Shown piece by piece: positions 1 to 8,600 of a stretch of DNA of 11,987 nucleotides (positions within the stretch are counted from its first letter, which is position 1; each line of letters opens with the position of its first letter). This DNA is from Kiritimatiellia bacterium (GTDB lineage Bacteria; Verrucomicrobiota; Kiritimatiellia; RFP12; UBA1067): the NCBI GenBank assembly GCA_017936245.1, contig JAGBFY010000226.1, forward strand, positions 1 to 11,987. Reading direction: 5' to 3'. Both the position numbers and the translations under genes were made by a program. The notes under the pieces were generated by a model. The model had not been told where the DNA came from. It saw only the letters and a list, made by a program, of their open reading frames with translations, and searched no databases.

Positions 1-605
1 GGAATCTGCGGACGGCGCGGATAATGGACCAGCACAGGATCGCTCCATGATTCGCCCGCATCATCGGAATAGAATCCGTACAGCAGTTCGTTGCATCCGC
101 CCTGCCTTACCTTCTGGTTCCAGTAGCAGTATAACCGACCGCTTTTCGACAGCATCGGCTGCTGCCAGCTCGCCCCCAACCGTTTGTAGGCGCGCCGCTC
201 CGAACCTGCAAGCGTCACAGGCTCCGTCCAGGTCTTTCCGCCGTCGGCACTTTTGGAAAACACGATGTGATGATCGCCCGCCCCTTCCCATGACGCCTGA
301 GTCCAGAACGCGTAGTAGAGTTTCCGCTTGTCGTCATAAAGCACCTGGAAATGGTCGTTGTACCGGTCTCCAATCTCCTGCGGATTCGTCTTCTTGTAAA
401 GATGCATCTCCTGTTTCGGCACATAAACCACATAATCTGGCTTCGTCAGCATTACATCTTTCAGCCGCTTTGCATGCAGAGTGCGCAACATCGGATGCTC
501 GGACATCAATTTGTCCGCATTTCTCTCAATATCCGCAACGGCTACCGTTCCCGCAATGACGGAAAAGGCAATCAATGCATATTTTTGTCTCGAAGCATAT
601 TTCAT
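1..605 (-). CDS. Secreted sialidase-like (BNR/Asp-box) protein, C-terminus cut by window edge
   Basis: The reading frame opens at ATG 605-603 and runs off the window, giving 201 residues. Residues 1-24 form a signal peptide (basic start, hydrophobic LIAFSVIAGTVAVA, likely cleavage before DIERN), so the protein is exported. Two Asp-boxes fit S-x-D-x-G-x-x-W: S119/D121/G123/W126 (SADGGKTW) and S180/D182/G184/W187 (SDDAGESW). They lie 61 residues apart, as in consecutive blades of a six-bladed sialidase propeller. Members of the family release terminal sialic acid, but some BNR proteins of this kind have other or no known activities, and the catalytic Arg triad and Tyr/Glu pair cannot be checked in this fragment. 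The start is supported by an AGAGGA ribosome-binding site just upstream and a plausible promoter at 649-678. It is transcribed divergently from the XylR-type regulator, which may control it. Secreted BNR protein is secure; true sialidase activity is likely but unproven. Confidence 0.82.
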   Translation of the reverse strand, partial: MKYASRQKYALIAFSVIAGTVAVADIERNADKLMSEHPMLRTLHAKRLKDVMLTKPDYVVYVPKQEMHLYKKTNPQEIGDRYNDHFQVLYDDKRKLYYAFWTQASWEGAGDHHIVFSKSADGGKTWTEPVTLAGSERRAYKRLGASWQQPMLSKSGRLYCYWNQKVRQGGCNELLYGFYSDDAGESWSDPVLVHYPRRPQI

Positions 606-648
606 CTCTATCCTCTCGTTGCAAGATGCTATTCACCCTTTGCTCCAA

Positions 649-678
649 ATGATAGCACAATCATCAATTTGATGTCTA
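649..678 (-). promoter_or_regulatory. Probable sigma70-type promoter of the sialidase-like gene
   Basis: On the minus strand a -35-like TAGACA (678-673, five of six consensus bases) is followed by an 18-bp spacer and a -10-like TATCAT (654-649, five of six). Transcription would begin near 642, leaving a leader of about 37 nt that includes the AGAGGA ribosome-binding site at 611-616. Its spacer contains most of the 662-674 palindrome, so a protein bound there would block or reshape this promoter. Assigned by eye from consensus. Confidence 0.5.
662..674. promoter_or_regulatory. 13-bp palindrome, candidate operator in the sialidase promoter
   Basis: CATCAA-T-TTGATG is a perfect 6+6 inverted repeat with a single central base. 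It lies between the -35 and -10 boxes of the proposed sialidase promoter and touches the -35. Symmetry and placement suggest an operator for a dimeric regulator. It does not resemble the 9-bp repeat at 680-733, so it may belong to a different protein than the neighbouring regulator, or may be chance in an AT-rich stretch. Confidence 0.35.
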
Positions 679-679
679 T

Positions 680-733
680 TCAAAATCGGGGAAGCCGGGA
701 CATATTTTCACAATAGAAACATCACGATTTTGA
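680..733. promoter_or_regulatory. 9-bp inverted repeat pair, candidate binding sites of the divergent regulator
   Basis: TCAAAATCG (680-688) and its exact reverse complement CGATTTTGA (725-733) flank a 36-bp segment. The centres are 45 bp apart, a little over four helical turns. The left arm lies next to the -35 of the sialidase promoter and the right arm abuts the regulator's TATAAT. This is where an autoregulating XylR/AraC-type activator-repressor would be expected to bind two half-sites, possibly with looping. Sequence and symmetry are directly visible; the link to the regulator is inference. Confidence 0.45.
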
Positions 734-739
734 TATAAT
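734..739 (+). promoter_or_regulatory. Consensus -10 box of the regulator gene
   Basis: A perfect TATAAT ends only 7 nt before the ATG at 747. Initiation at the normal distance would start the transcript at or next to the start codon. No good -35 hexamer sits 16-18 bp upstream (the segment reads CAATAG), which suggests dependence on an activator, perhaps bound at the adjacent inverted repeat. There is no Shine-Dalgarno sequence between this box and the ATG. Confidence 0.5.
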
Positions 740-746
740 CAACGAC

Positions 747-2021
747 ATGAAAACAATGAATACGACCCGGAAAATCAGAAGCGTCGCGGTGGCGGTGAAG
801 CTTTCCGACGCTTCATGGCGGGATTTCCTCATGGGATTCTTCGACTACGCCAAGAGGGAAACCCACTGGGACATCCGTGTTGTGCAGTCTGCCGACGAAC
901 TGCAACGCACCGTTTCGGGTTGTCAAGGAGTTGTCACCGGGATTGAGCCGGACAGAAAAACTCAAGCACTCCTCGCCAAGGCAGGAACACCGCTTGTGGC
1001 CATCGGCTCGGAATGGAAGCTTGCGAAAAAGTCTCATGCGGTATGCATCCGCAACGACAATGAGGATATAGGCCGATTCTGCGCACAACACTTTCAGACG
1101 CTCGGAAAGTTCGCGTCCGCAGGTTTTGTCCATTCAAATAAAGACGACGACTGGTCCGCGGCACGGGAGCGAGGATTTCTCGGAAGCTTCCGCGATATCG
1201 AAAAATCGACCTTCCGTTCTGACGCGGAACCAGGTTCCGACAAAGACATCGCAGCTCTTGCAGAGTGGCTTAAATCACTTTCAAAACCGGCGGCGGTCAT
1301 GGCAGCCTGGGACATGCGAGCCGTCCATGTGCTGAGGGCATGCCGTCTGGCACGGCAGAAAGTGCCCGGACAGATCGCTGTGATCGGCGTCGATAACGAT
1401 CCGCTTCTTTGCGACTTTTCGACACCGCCGCTCACCAGCGTAGCACCGGATCATATGCTTGAAGGCCAGCTTGCGGCGGACACCTTAAACCGCATGATGC
1501 GACGGCGCACCACGCCGACGGTTGCGCACATATTAAACACCGCGAAGAAGATTGAGGAGCGCGAGTCCGCAAAGCCGATCTCGCCCGTGACCTCACTCAT
1601 CGCCCGCGCCGTAGCATTTATCTCCGCAAACGCCGAAAAAAACATAAAGGTCTCAGATGTCGCCGATGCGTTGGGGGTATCCCGCTCCCTTCTTGATCTG
1701 CGTTTCAGGGAATTCAGGAACGAGACAATCTCAAAGGCCATCACCCGCACAAGGCTGGAATCCGTCAAGAGACTTCTTTCCGACACCGGCCTTTCAATCC
1801 GCGCCATATCGGCAAAATGCGGATTCGCGAACCCCAACCACCTGAAAAACCTGTTCAAGCGTCATTTCGGAAAGTCGATGAGGGAGTGGCGGGCTAATAT
1901 CAGACAAGATTGCTCGACCCAAGAGAATGTCAAGACAGAACATTGCCTTTACTGTCCGCAGTTCACTGCCCGAGATCAACCACGCGGCAGGTCTCCGGCT
2001 CAAGCGTCAGCGAACCTTTGA
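747..2021 (+). CDS. XylR-type transcriptional regulator (periplasmic-binding-like sensor plus AraC HTH)
   Basis: This is a 424-residue cytoplasmic one-component regulator. Residues ~10-265 look like the LacI/periplasmic-binding sugar sensor used by XylR: PAAVMAAWDMRAVHVL (181-196) followed by VPGQIAVIGVDNDPLLCDF (206-224) and a P-P-L-T-S-V segment (227-232). Residues ~285-385 are an AraC-family domain with two helix-turn-helices, around 302-320 (SDVADALGVSRSLLDLRF) and 350-372 (AISAKCGFANPNHL). There is no N-terminal LacI HTH, as expected for this architecture. E. coli XylR is the known model and senses xylose; the ligand here is unknown. The last ~40 residues (from about 386) extend past the usual AraC end, look non-conserved and overlap the 3' end of the convergent hydrolase gene by 59 bp. 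ATG 747 is chosen over ATG 756; neither has a Shine-Dalgarno, and the TATAAT at 734-739 suggests a nearly leaderless mRNA. It probably regulates the flanking glycosidase genes and itself. Confidence 0.88.
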   Translation: MKTMNTTRKIRSVAVAVKLSDASWRDFLMGFFDYAKRETHWDIRVVQSADELQRTVSGCQGVVTGIEPDRKTQALLAKAGTPLVAIGSEWKLAKKSHAVCIRNDNEDIGRFCAQHFQTLGKFASAGFVHSNKDDDWSAARERGFLGSFRDIEKSTFRSDAEPGSDKDIAALAEWLKSLSKPAAVMAAWDMRAVHVLRACRLARQKVPGQIAVIGVDNDPLLCDFSTPPLTSVAPDHMLEGQLAADTLNRMMRRRTTPTVAHILNTAKKIEERESAKPISPVTSLIARAVAFISANAEKNIKVSDVADALGVSRSLLDLRFREFRNETISKAITRTRLESVKRLLSDTGLSIRAISAKCGFANPNHLKNLFKRHFGKSMREWRANIRQDCSTQENVKTEHCLYCPQFTARDQPRGRSPAQASANL

Positions 2022-5000
2022 CCGGTACCCCCGTGACAAGTTCGCGCATTTCACGAGGAAGCTTCACTGTCGCAGGTTTTGACGAATGGTTGAAGAGTGC
2101 CACATACCTCTCACCGAACTGCTCCGCGCTGACATCTCCGGTCGCCGCCTTTGGCAACAGCGTGTTCAACGGACGCCAACCGGCCTCGGAAAGCAACCGG
2201 CATAATGGAATATATTTTTTGAAATAGGGTCTGTCCCTTTCGTAGAACTCGGGGTGTGCGAAATAGTGCGAATCGTCCGCCGCCGATTTCGGCGAGAAGA
2301 ATCCCGGCATGAAGCCGTATGCGAGACAGCGTTCCATGTAGCGCTTCACGTATGGTGCGAACGCCACATAATCGACGTTCTGGATTATGCAGTACGGCTT
2401 CGCACCGCACTGCATGCGCCGCAGAATCATCTCGTCCCTGGAGAACGGCATCCACTTCCCCTTTTTGATCCATCCGGCCTCCTGCCCCAGCACATCGCAC
2501 AACGGCGCAACCCAGCACCAGTTCTTAGGTGCCTCATTGGCCATTACGATCTTGCTGCGCGTGTGCAGACGGTCTGAAAGCGATTTCAGATACTCGAAGC
2601 CGATCATTCCCTTGAAAATGGCGGGGCAGAACGTATCCTTGGCATACGTGAGCGGGGTACGCATTGCTGAAAAATGCCCTCGGTCGTAGTCGAGCTGCGT
2701 CGTCTTCCCCATGCCCGATGAATCGTAATACTCGCCAGCAAGAGTCATTTTCCCGGGTGCCTCGTCATAGAATCTGCTGAACACCTCATCCGAAGCCTTG
2801 GTCGAAAAATCTGTTATTTCGCCTTTGATCCCCGGCGCGGAATTCATGCTCCACGTCCATCCCTTGCCCCAGCCTGTATTGAGCTGGACACCCGCCGGCA
2901 TCCCGTTCTCGTCAAGCATTCGGCTAGCGAACCACGCCTTTGCCTTGAGAACACCTCTTGCCGCCTGAGACAACGCCTCTTTCTCGGCATCCTTGTACGT
3001 AGCCTTGGTCACATCCTTTATTTTGGTGTCAAGGTAACGCATGCTCCATGCCCCCGACGACGAATAGTGCAGAGGCAACACTCCATTGGCATTATCCCAT
3101 TCTGCCTCATTGTAGCCCTCCTTGTAGCGAAAACCGAAATCCTGCCAATCCTTTAACTTGCTGATGGGATAATGCACCATCCATGTTCCGTGTTTTTTAT
3201 CCCGGACCGCGAAAAATTCAGGGAACGCCTCCATCCAAACCTTCCATGCGCCGCGGTATCCCGATTCCGCATCGGCATCGAACGTAAAATCAGCGAATGA
3301 AAATTCTGCGTCCCTGCGTTCCGGCGTGAACGCGAGATCGAAACAGATCCTCAACACCCGGCGGACAGGATCCGCCGTCAAGCTGAAGACGGCGATCGAG
3401 CCGGGCGCAAGGCCGATGGCTCTCGTCCCCTTGGCCGTCTTCACGGCTATGAACGGCCAACGCGGAAGTCTGCCCGATCCAGCGGCGCACTGACGGGTAT
3501 CTACCGTGACCGGAGCGTCCCAGTGATTGAGCGTGCGCGATTTGTCCGGCGCCGGGAACACTGTAACCGGACCTTCCGGGAGAGGAATGTCGTATGCAAG
3601 CGTCATCGCTCGGTCGCCTTTCCCGGTATATTCCATCTGGACGCTATGAAGCGAAGCGGTGCCTCTGCGCTCAACCTTTTCGCCAATCTTGAAATCAGCC
3701 TTCTGTGACACAGGTGCAAAATCGATTTCGCAACTCGCATCCCTCAAATAATAGCCTTCCTTGCGGTATGGCAGACGCACCCGGTATTCGTATTTCGGGA
3801 TCACGTACCCGTCCGCGCACGAAAAAGGTTTATGCGAGAAATTGACGGTCACAACCGTACCGTCGGCAAACTCGGTCTCCTGCACAAGACGGTCCTTTGT
3901 AAGAAACCGGTGATCGGTCATTTCGCTGAATCCCGTCGAACGCGCCACCGGCTCGCAAACGCGGTAGCTTTTGACAAAACGGTTCTTGTGTTTCTTCCAC
4001 AACTGCCTGTCAAACATCAGCATCGGCATCGTACCGTAAAGAAGGTTGAAAAGATCCTTTCTGTACCAAAGCGCAGGCATCTTGTTGTTGTAGTCTCCCC
4101 AATAGTATTCGTTGCAGATGCAGTCGTGGAACACAAGCTCCCACAACGGAAGCCTGAGCTGCGGATTCATGGAGTACTCTGCCGTCAGTTTAGGCAACGC
4201 ATTCGTCCATATGACCGGCATATTGCGTCCGCAGTCCGGAAGAGTATAAGGACTTATGGACATCATCCCCTCGAAGTAGTCGCATACAGGGACGGCGCTT
4301 TCGTGTCCGTTTTCCGTACCTGTAACAAGACCAAGTTCGTCGGACAGGACACCAAGAAGCTCGATGCGCTTCTTGCGGCATTCACGGCGGGTCAGCGGAT
4401 GCGCCGGATTCTTGCATTCAAGCCAAGGCGTGGAGCACGTCGTATCAAGAAACCGGGTGTTGTACGGATGGGTCTTCAGCTCTTCCGGAATCTTCCTGCG
4501 GGCGTAGTCCGGCGCCTTCGCCGGACACAGCACGGCCAGACCGTACTTCGATCCATCCTTCATCTTCACCTCCCAGCCGCGATGCCAGTCGTTGGACGCA
4601 GGACCGTCCCAGAGAATATCGTCCGGCCAGGCCTCGGGGTTGTAGCCTGAGCGACCGTTTAGGCGCTCGATCAGTTCCGGAGGATGTACGCCCTGATATA
4701 GATCGTAGCGACCAATCAGGACTCCCGGAATCTTTGCGATTTCGGTTACATTCGATGCGTCCGTGCGGTTCCCGCCGCTCCAGAGCATGCGTTCGATTCC
4801 AGCCTCGTGAACCTCCTTCGCCATATCCGCCTGATCCTTCTGGAAGTACCAGATATTGACGGCCCCCGGAAGCTTCAGCACATTGGGACGCGTCTTGGCC
4901 TTCTCCCTGAACGTCTTGAGATACCCTTTGGCCTTCGCATATTTCCTGTAACGCTTGCACATCGCGACATGTCCACCCTTCGGAAGGAACACATATCGCA

Positions 5001-5661
5001 GACGGCGGGGATATACGATCTCAAGGCCCTCGCTCATCCAACGCGGGCAGACAGCAAAGAGTTTTTCGGGGCCAAGCCTGCATACCTGCATACGCATATC
5101 TTCAGGAGACTCTTCAACAATGCTCATCCAGCCCGCGCCGGACGCATCCTCCGCCACGCCGTAGAACGCCGTGGAAAGTCCATGTCCGCTGAACCCTGAA
5201 AGATTCCGGAACTTCGCATTCTCGCCATCGACGGGAAATCCCATACCCTCATTGAGCGGCACGATTATCCGGTCACCCTTCTTCGTCCGCAACGGACCGG
5301 GGAAGGCCAGTTCCCAGGGCTTCTTGTACTTCCACGTTGTATCGAATGTAACGGTAAACTCACCGGGTTCCTTTTCAAGACGGAACACCGCCGAAAGACT
5401 GCGCCGCCCTCTCGCGGACATCGATATCTTTATCTCGCGGTCGGTCGCCGTCCCGGAAACCACTTTCATATCCACCGGCATGTTCAGGTATTCCGGTTCG
5501 GATTCCCACACCCGTCCGGTGCGTTTATCGGCGACCGAGAAAGCGGCATTCGAGCTTGAAACCACTATCGCAAGTTCATCAGACTCAATCCTGTAGTCAG
5601 CCTTAACGGAGAAAAGCGGCAGGGACAAAGCCGCCGCCGCAAAGAATGTTTTGGATATCAT
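1963..5661 (-). CDS. Large secreted glycoside hydrolase-like protein with two predicted TIM barrels
   Basis: This protein has 1232 residues. Residues 1-21 are a signal peptide (KTFFAAAALSLPLFSVKA). Residues ~22-260 are beta-rich, like the N-terminal sandwich of GH101/GH129-type enzymes. Residues ~265-560 read as a TIM barrel: NIWYFQKD (269-276), RFLDTTCSTPW with candidate nucleophile D406, then GLVTGTENG with candidate acid/base E450, and D461 in VCDYFEG. The 44-residue Asp-Glu spacing resembles what I recall for GH129 alpha-N-acetylgalactosaminidase, so GH101/GH129-like is a guess at clan level. Residues ~570-800 are another beta region. Residues ~810-1165 look like a second barrel, with D980 in GEYYDSSG and E1043 in IVMANE as candidate catalytic residues, ending in a small beta domain. 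Translation probably couples to the upstream gene: AAGGTG (5672-5667) spans that gene's stop codon, the gap is 4 bp and the ATG follows by 5 nt. Hydrolase is likely; exact substrate is unknown. Confidence 0.72.
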   Translation of the reverse strand: MISKTFFAAAALSLPLFSVKADYRIESDELAIVVSSSNAAFSVADKRTGRVWESEPEYLNMPVDMKVVSGTATDREIKISMSARGRRSLSAVFRLEKEPGEFTVTFDTTWKYKKPWELAFPGPLRTKKGDRIIVPLNEGMGFPVDGENAKFRNLSGFSGHGLSTAFYGVAEDASGAGWMSIVEESPEDMRMQVCRLGPEKLFAVCPRWMSEGLEIVYPRRLRYVFLPKGGHVAMCKRYRKYAKAKGYLKTFREKAKTRPNVLKLPGAVNIWYFQKDQADMAKEVHEAGIERMLWSGGNRTDASNVTEIAKIPGVLIGRYDLYQGVHPPELIERLNGRSGYNPEAWPDDILWDGPASNDWHRGWEVKMKDGSKYGLAVLCPAKAPDYARRKIPEELKTHPYNTRFLDTTCSTPWLECKNPAHPLTRRECRKKRIELLGVLSDELGLVTGTENGHESAVPVCDYFEGMMSISPYTLPDCGRNMPVIWTNALPKLTAEYSMNPQLRLPLWELVFHDCICNEYYWGDYNNKMPALWYRKDLFNLLYGTMPMLMFDRQLWKKHKNRFVKSYRVCEPVARSTGFSEMTDHRFLTKDRLVQETEFADGTVVTVNFSHKPFSCADGYVIPKYEYRVRLPYRKEGYYLRDASCEIDFAPVSQKADFKIGEKVERRGTASLHSVQMEYTGKGDRAMTLAYDIPLPEGPVTVFPAPDKSRTLNHWDAPVTVDTRQCAAGSGRLPRWPFIAVKTAKGTRAIGLAPGSIAVFSLTADPVRRVLRICFDLAFTPERRDAEFSFADFTFDADAESGYRGAWKVWMEAFPEFFAVRDKKHGTWMVHYPISKLKDWQDFGFRYKEGYNEAEWDNANGVLPLHYSSSGAWSMRYLDTKIKDVTKATYKDAEKEALSQAARGVLKAKAWFASRMLDENGMPAGVQLNTGWGKGWTWSMNSAPGIKGEITDFSTKASDEVFSRFYDEAPGKMTLAGEYYDSSGMGKTTQLDYDRGHFSAMRTPLTYAKDTFCPAIFKGMIGFEYLKSLSDRLHTRSKIVMANEAPKNWCWVAPLCDVLGQEAGWIKKGKWMPFSRDEMILRRMQCGAKPYCIIQNVDYVAFAPYVKRYMERCLAYGFMPGFFSPKSAADDSHYFAHPEFYERDRPYFKKYIPLCRLLSEAGWRPLNTLLPKAATGDVSAEQFGERYVALFNHSSKPATVKLPREMRELVTGVPVKGSLTLEPETCRVVDLGQ

Positions 5662-5665
5662 AGCA

Positions 5666-8600
5666 TCACCTTACCGTAACAACCGTTCCGGGACTTCTTA
5701 CCTCAAGAGCGACCATGCCGCCGTTTTGCGAAATCACCGCCTTGCGGGATCCGCCGTTTAGAAGATTGAGAGTCCAGCTCGTTTCCGAAGCGATTTCTCC
5801 GCCTTTAATCAGCGGATAGACGCCAACCTTCATGCCATCGGCAAACGAAACATTAGCAGTACAGGCCGCCGGGAACGAAATTGCCGCCGCCCCCATGTCG
5901 ACAGCACCGGAAACCGAACCGTCACCATTGACCGTGAAATCGAATGCGCTCTCACCGAATGCCGCCGCGCCGGTGAACTGCGCATCAAATTTCGGCATCT
6001 GATCCTTCGACGCGATTGTCACCGAGCCGTTGCCGGTCAATGTCATGTTTTCCGATACTGAATATCCATCACGTGCCACTCCCATCCACTTCCACATGAG
6101 GTACGCTTCGATAGATTTCCGCACATCATCCTCAAGCACTTTGTCATATACGATAATCTCGCCCTGTACCTCGCCGGCATCTACCTTGTCTACGACTAAA
6201 TCAAGGTAGTCGTAATATGCAAAAGTCCCCAACGTGAAATTCCTGTTGCCTACGGCTGTGAGAAGTTCCGGACGTCCCTGAAATCCTTCGACCGCACCAT
6301 CAATCTCACGTCCGTCGAGATAAGTGGCGCCACCATCTGCAAAAATAGAAGCTGTGGTTCCTCGCCATACCGGCAATCCCGGATCCGGAGACATGCTCGG
6401 CCACTGAGTCAAGCGAGGGATAAGGTCACCTGATCCACCCACCGCAGAAAGGAATGGAGTGCCACCGCCCTTGACGGAATCCTGAACCAAAAATACCGTC
6501 CTTGCAGAAAGCGGCACTACCGTGATGTTAAGGGTCGGAAGCTTGTTCAACCGAATCGTACGCCCATAGTTATAATTCTTCTCATCCCAGAAATTATATG
6601 GGGAATAGTCCAGCCATTTACGGGATGGTCCAAAACCGCGCGACTCGCTGATCACCAGCGGAGGGCGTCCGCTACTGTTGAGCACTGGAGCACCGTCTTC
6701 ATCTCCGCGCATTCTGTCGAGAATGTAATTGACCTTTCTGCCATTGATCTCCATCATACCTGGAGCTTCTGGATCGAACCATGCGAGCGGAGCTGTGCCC
6801 CCTACAACACTATCTCCCGGCGGCAAAGGCTCTTCCGACATGACAATCGACTTGCCATTCAGATCGACAGAACCAGAAAACGATCCAGAAACAGCAAAAT
6901 CGTCTTTCAGCACAACAGACCCGTTTCCCGTAATACGCAATTCAGGCAAGGGCACATCTTTGTAATCCTCGACAAGCCCCCATTTTTCAGCCAGGTACTT
7001 CTCTGCGGCGATGCGCTCTTCAGCCGTTGGAGTCGTGGAGAAGAACAACACTTCCCCGTAATTCTGGCCCTTCGTATTGCTTGTTGTACCGACCGCCTTG
7101 TTGAAGCCCAAACCATGGACAACAGCGCCAGACGTATCTATCGACAGAATCTCCCAGCCACCGCTCAAACCGCGCTTGGACGGATCGACCGTTTCTCCAT
7201 TGACCCAAGTTGCAATATCCCCATTTGCGAATATTGGGTTGGTGACAGGTATTCGATCATTTGTGTTACCTATTTCTCCGCCACGCTGAAAATATCCGCT
7301 TTCATTTCCAATGACAGCTTTTCCGCCTCCGAACTGGCTGCCGAAAACCATTATTGCAAAAGCCGGTCTGAAATATCCATAGTCTTCTGTATCGCTCTTG
7401 ACAATCCTCAAACGGCGATTACCCAGTCCATCGTACACCATCGACAGAAAGCTGAGATTATTCATAGCATTGGTAACAAGAATAGGCCAGGTCGAAACCG
7501 TATCACTTTGTTTGAACAGCTTTACAGATCCTTGTCCGTCTCTTGCATCAACCATTGTTCCAACTGTTGGATACGTGGCATTTCTCACCCATAGATCGTT
7601 TGCTACTGTTATTTTATACTCATTCGTTAATGTTGCCGTTTCAAGTTTTGACGGATCTATCCAGAAAACAACCTTGTCGCGCCAATTGTGTTCAATCCTT
7701 GACACTGCAAGATTTCCACCTTCCATTCTTATGTTGCTTTTGCCTGCGTTCGCAACGGAGACCGATGCATCAACACCTTCTGGCACCGTCATTTGAACAT
7801 TTTCAGGCACATTGGCATATGTGACACCATTCTTTGCAACAAGTTTATATACACCTGTCGCAGGCACATCAAAATCAAGGAAGTCCACCGATTCAGACGA
7901 AGCCGAGCGCACATATACATTGCGTCCATTAGAGCGAGTAAGAACAAACACATCAGAACGAGATGCAAAATCATCGGGAAGTGAAAGTCTGAGGGTTTCA
8001 TTTCCATCGGCAACCAAGGTCTCCCCGACCGCAATAGAAGGAAACATCACTGTCGTCTTCTCATATCCGCCGCCGCTTATCGACACATTGCCTGTCTTTG
8101 ATGCAATCGAAACCGTACCCGACTTCTCGCCAGGAAAGGCAAGTGAAGCAGAACCAGATTCCGGACCAACCAACGCGCCTATGGTTGTTGCATAGCCATC
8201 TTCCGCGTTGTATCCAAGCTCAACTGCACTTCCGTCGCACAACGTCATCGACACATCTCCGCCAAAGGAGGCGTTGCCGAACTGAAGCGTTGTATTGGGG
8301 CGTTCACACGAAACGTGTCCGGAAAAGTCGGAGGCATCAGCTACTTTTGTCCAATAACCGTCTTTTGTTTCCGTATAACGCAAAGTACCCGTGCCTGTAA
8401 TCGATCCTGAGAAGGTTAGGTTGTGGCTTCTCATATTCAGCACACCACCTCCAGAAATACAAATTGGATTACGAAGGGTGTGTCCAGAATAGCCGGCTTG
8501 TTCGAAGTATTTTTCCGGCTGAGCCTTTCTGAGTATTACGACCAGCTCCGACCCCGCTCCGACGGAAACTGGAGTTGTTGTTGCAGGGAACACATCAGTT

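Noticed and set aside
47..716. Plus-strand frames at 47-559 and 351-716
   Set aside because: They are antisense to the sialidase-like gene, which has a signal peptide, two Asp-boxes, a ribosome-binding site and a promoter on the other strand.
1958..1969. GCAGTTCACTGC inverted repeat over the hydrolase stop codon, as a terminator
   Set aside because: The stem is 5 bp with a 2-base loop and no T-run follows on either strand, so it would not terminate transcription.
3832..4650. A 272-codon open frame on the plus strand opposite the large hydrolase
   Set aside because: It is Arg/His/Val-rich without motifs and lies over the conserved D406/E450 region of the true gene.
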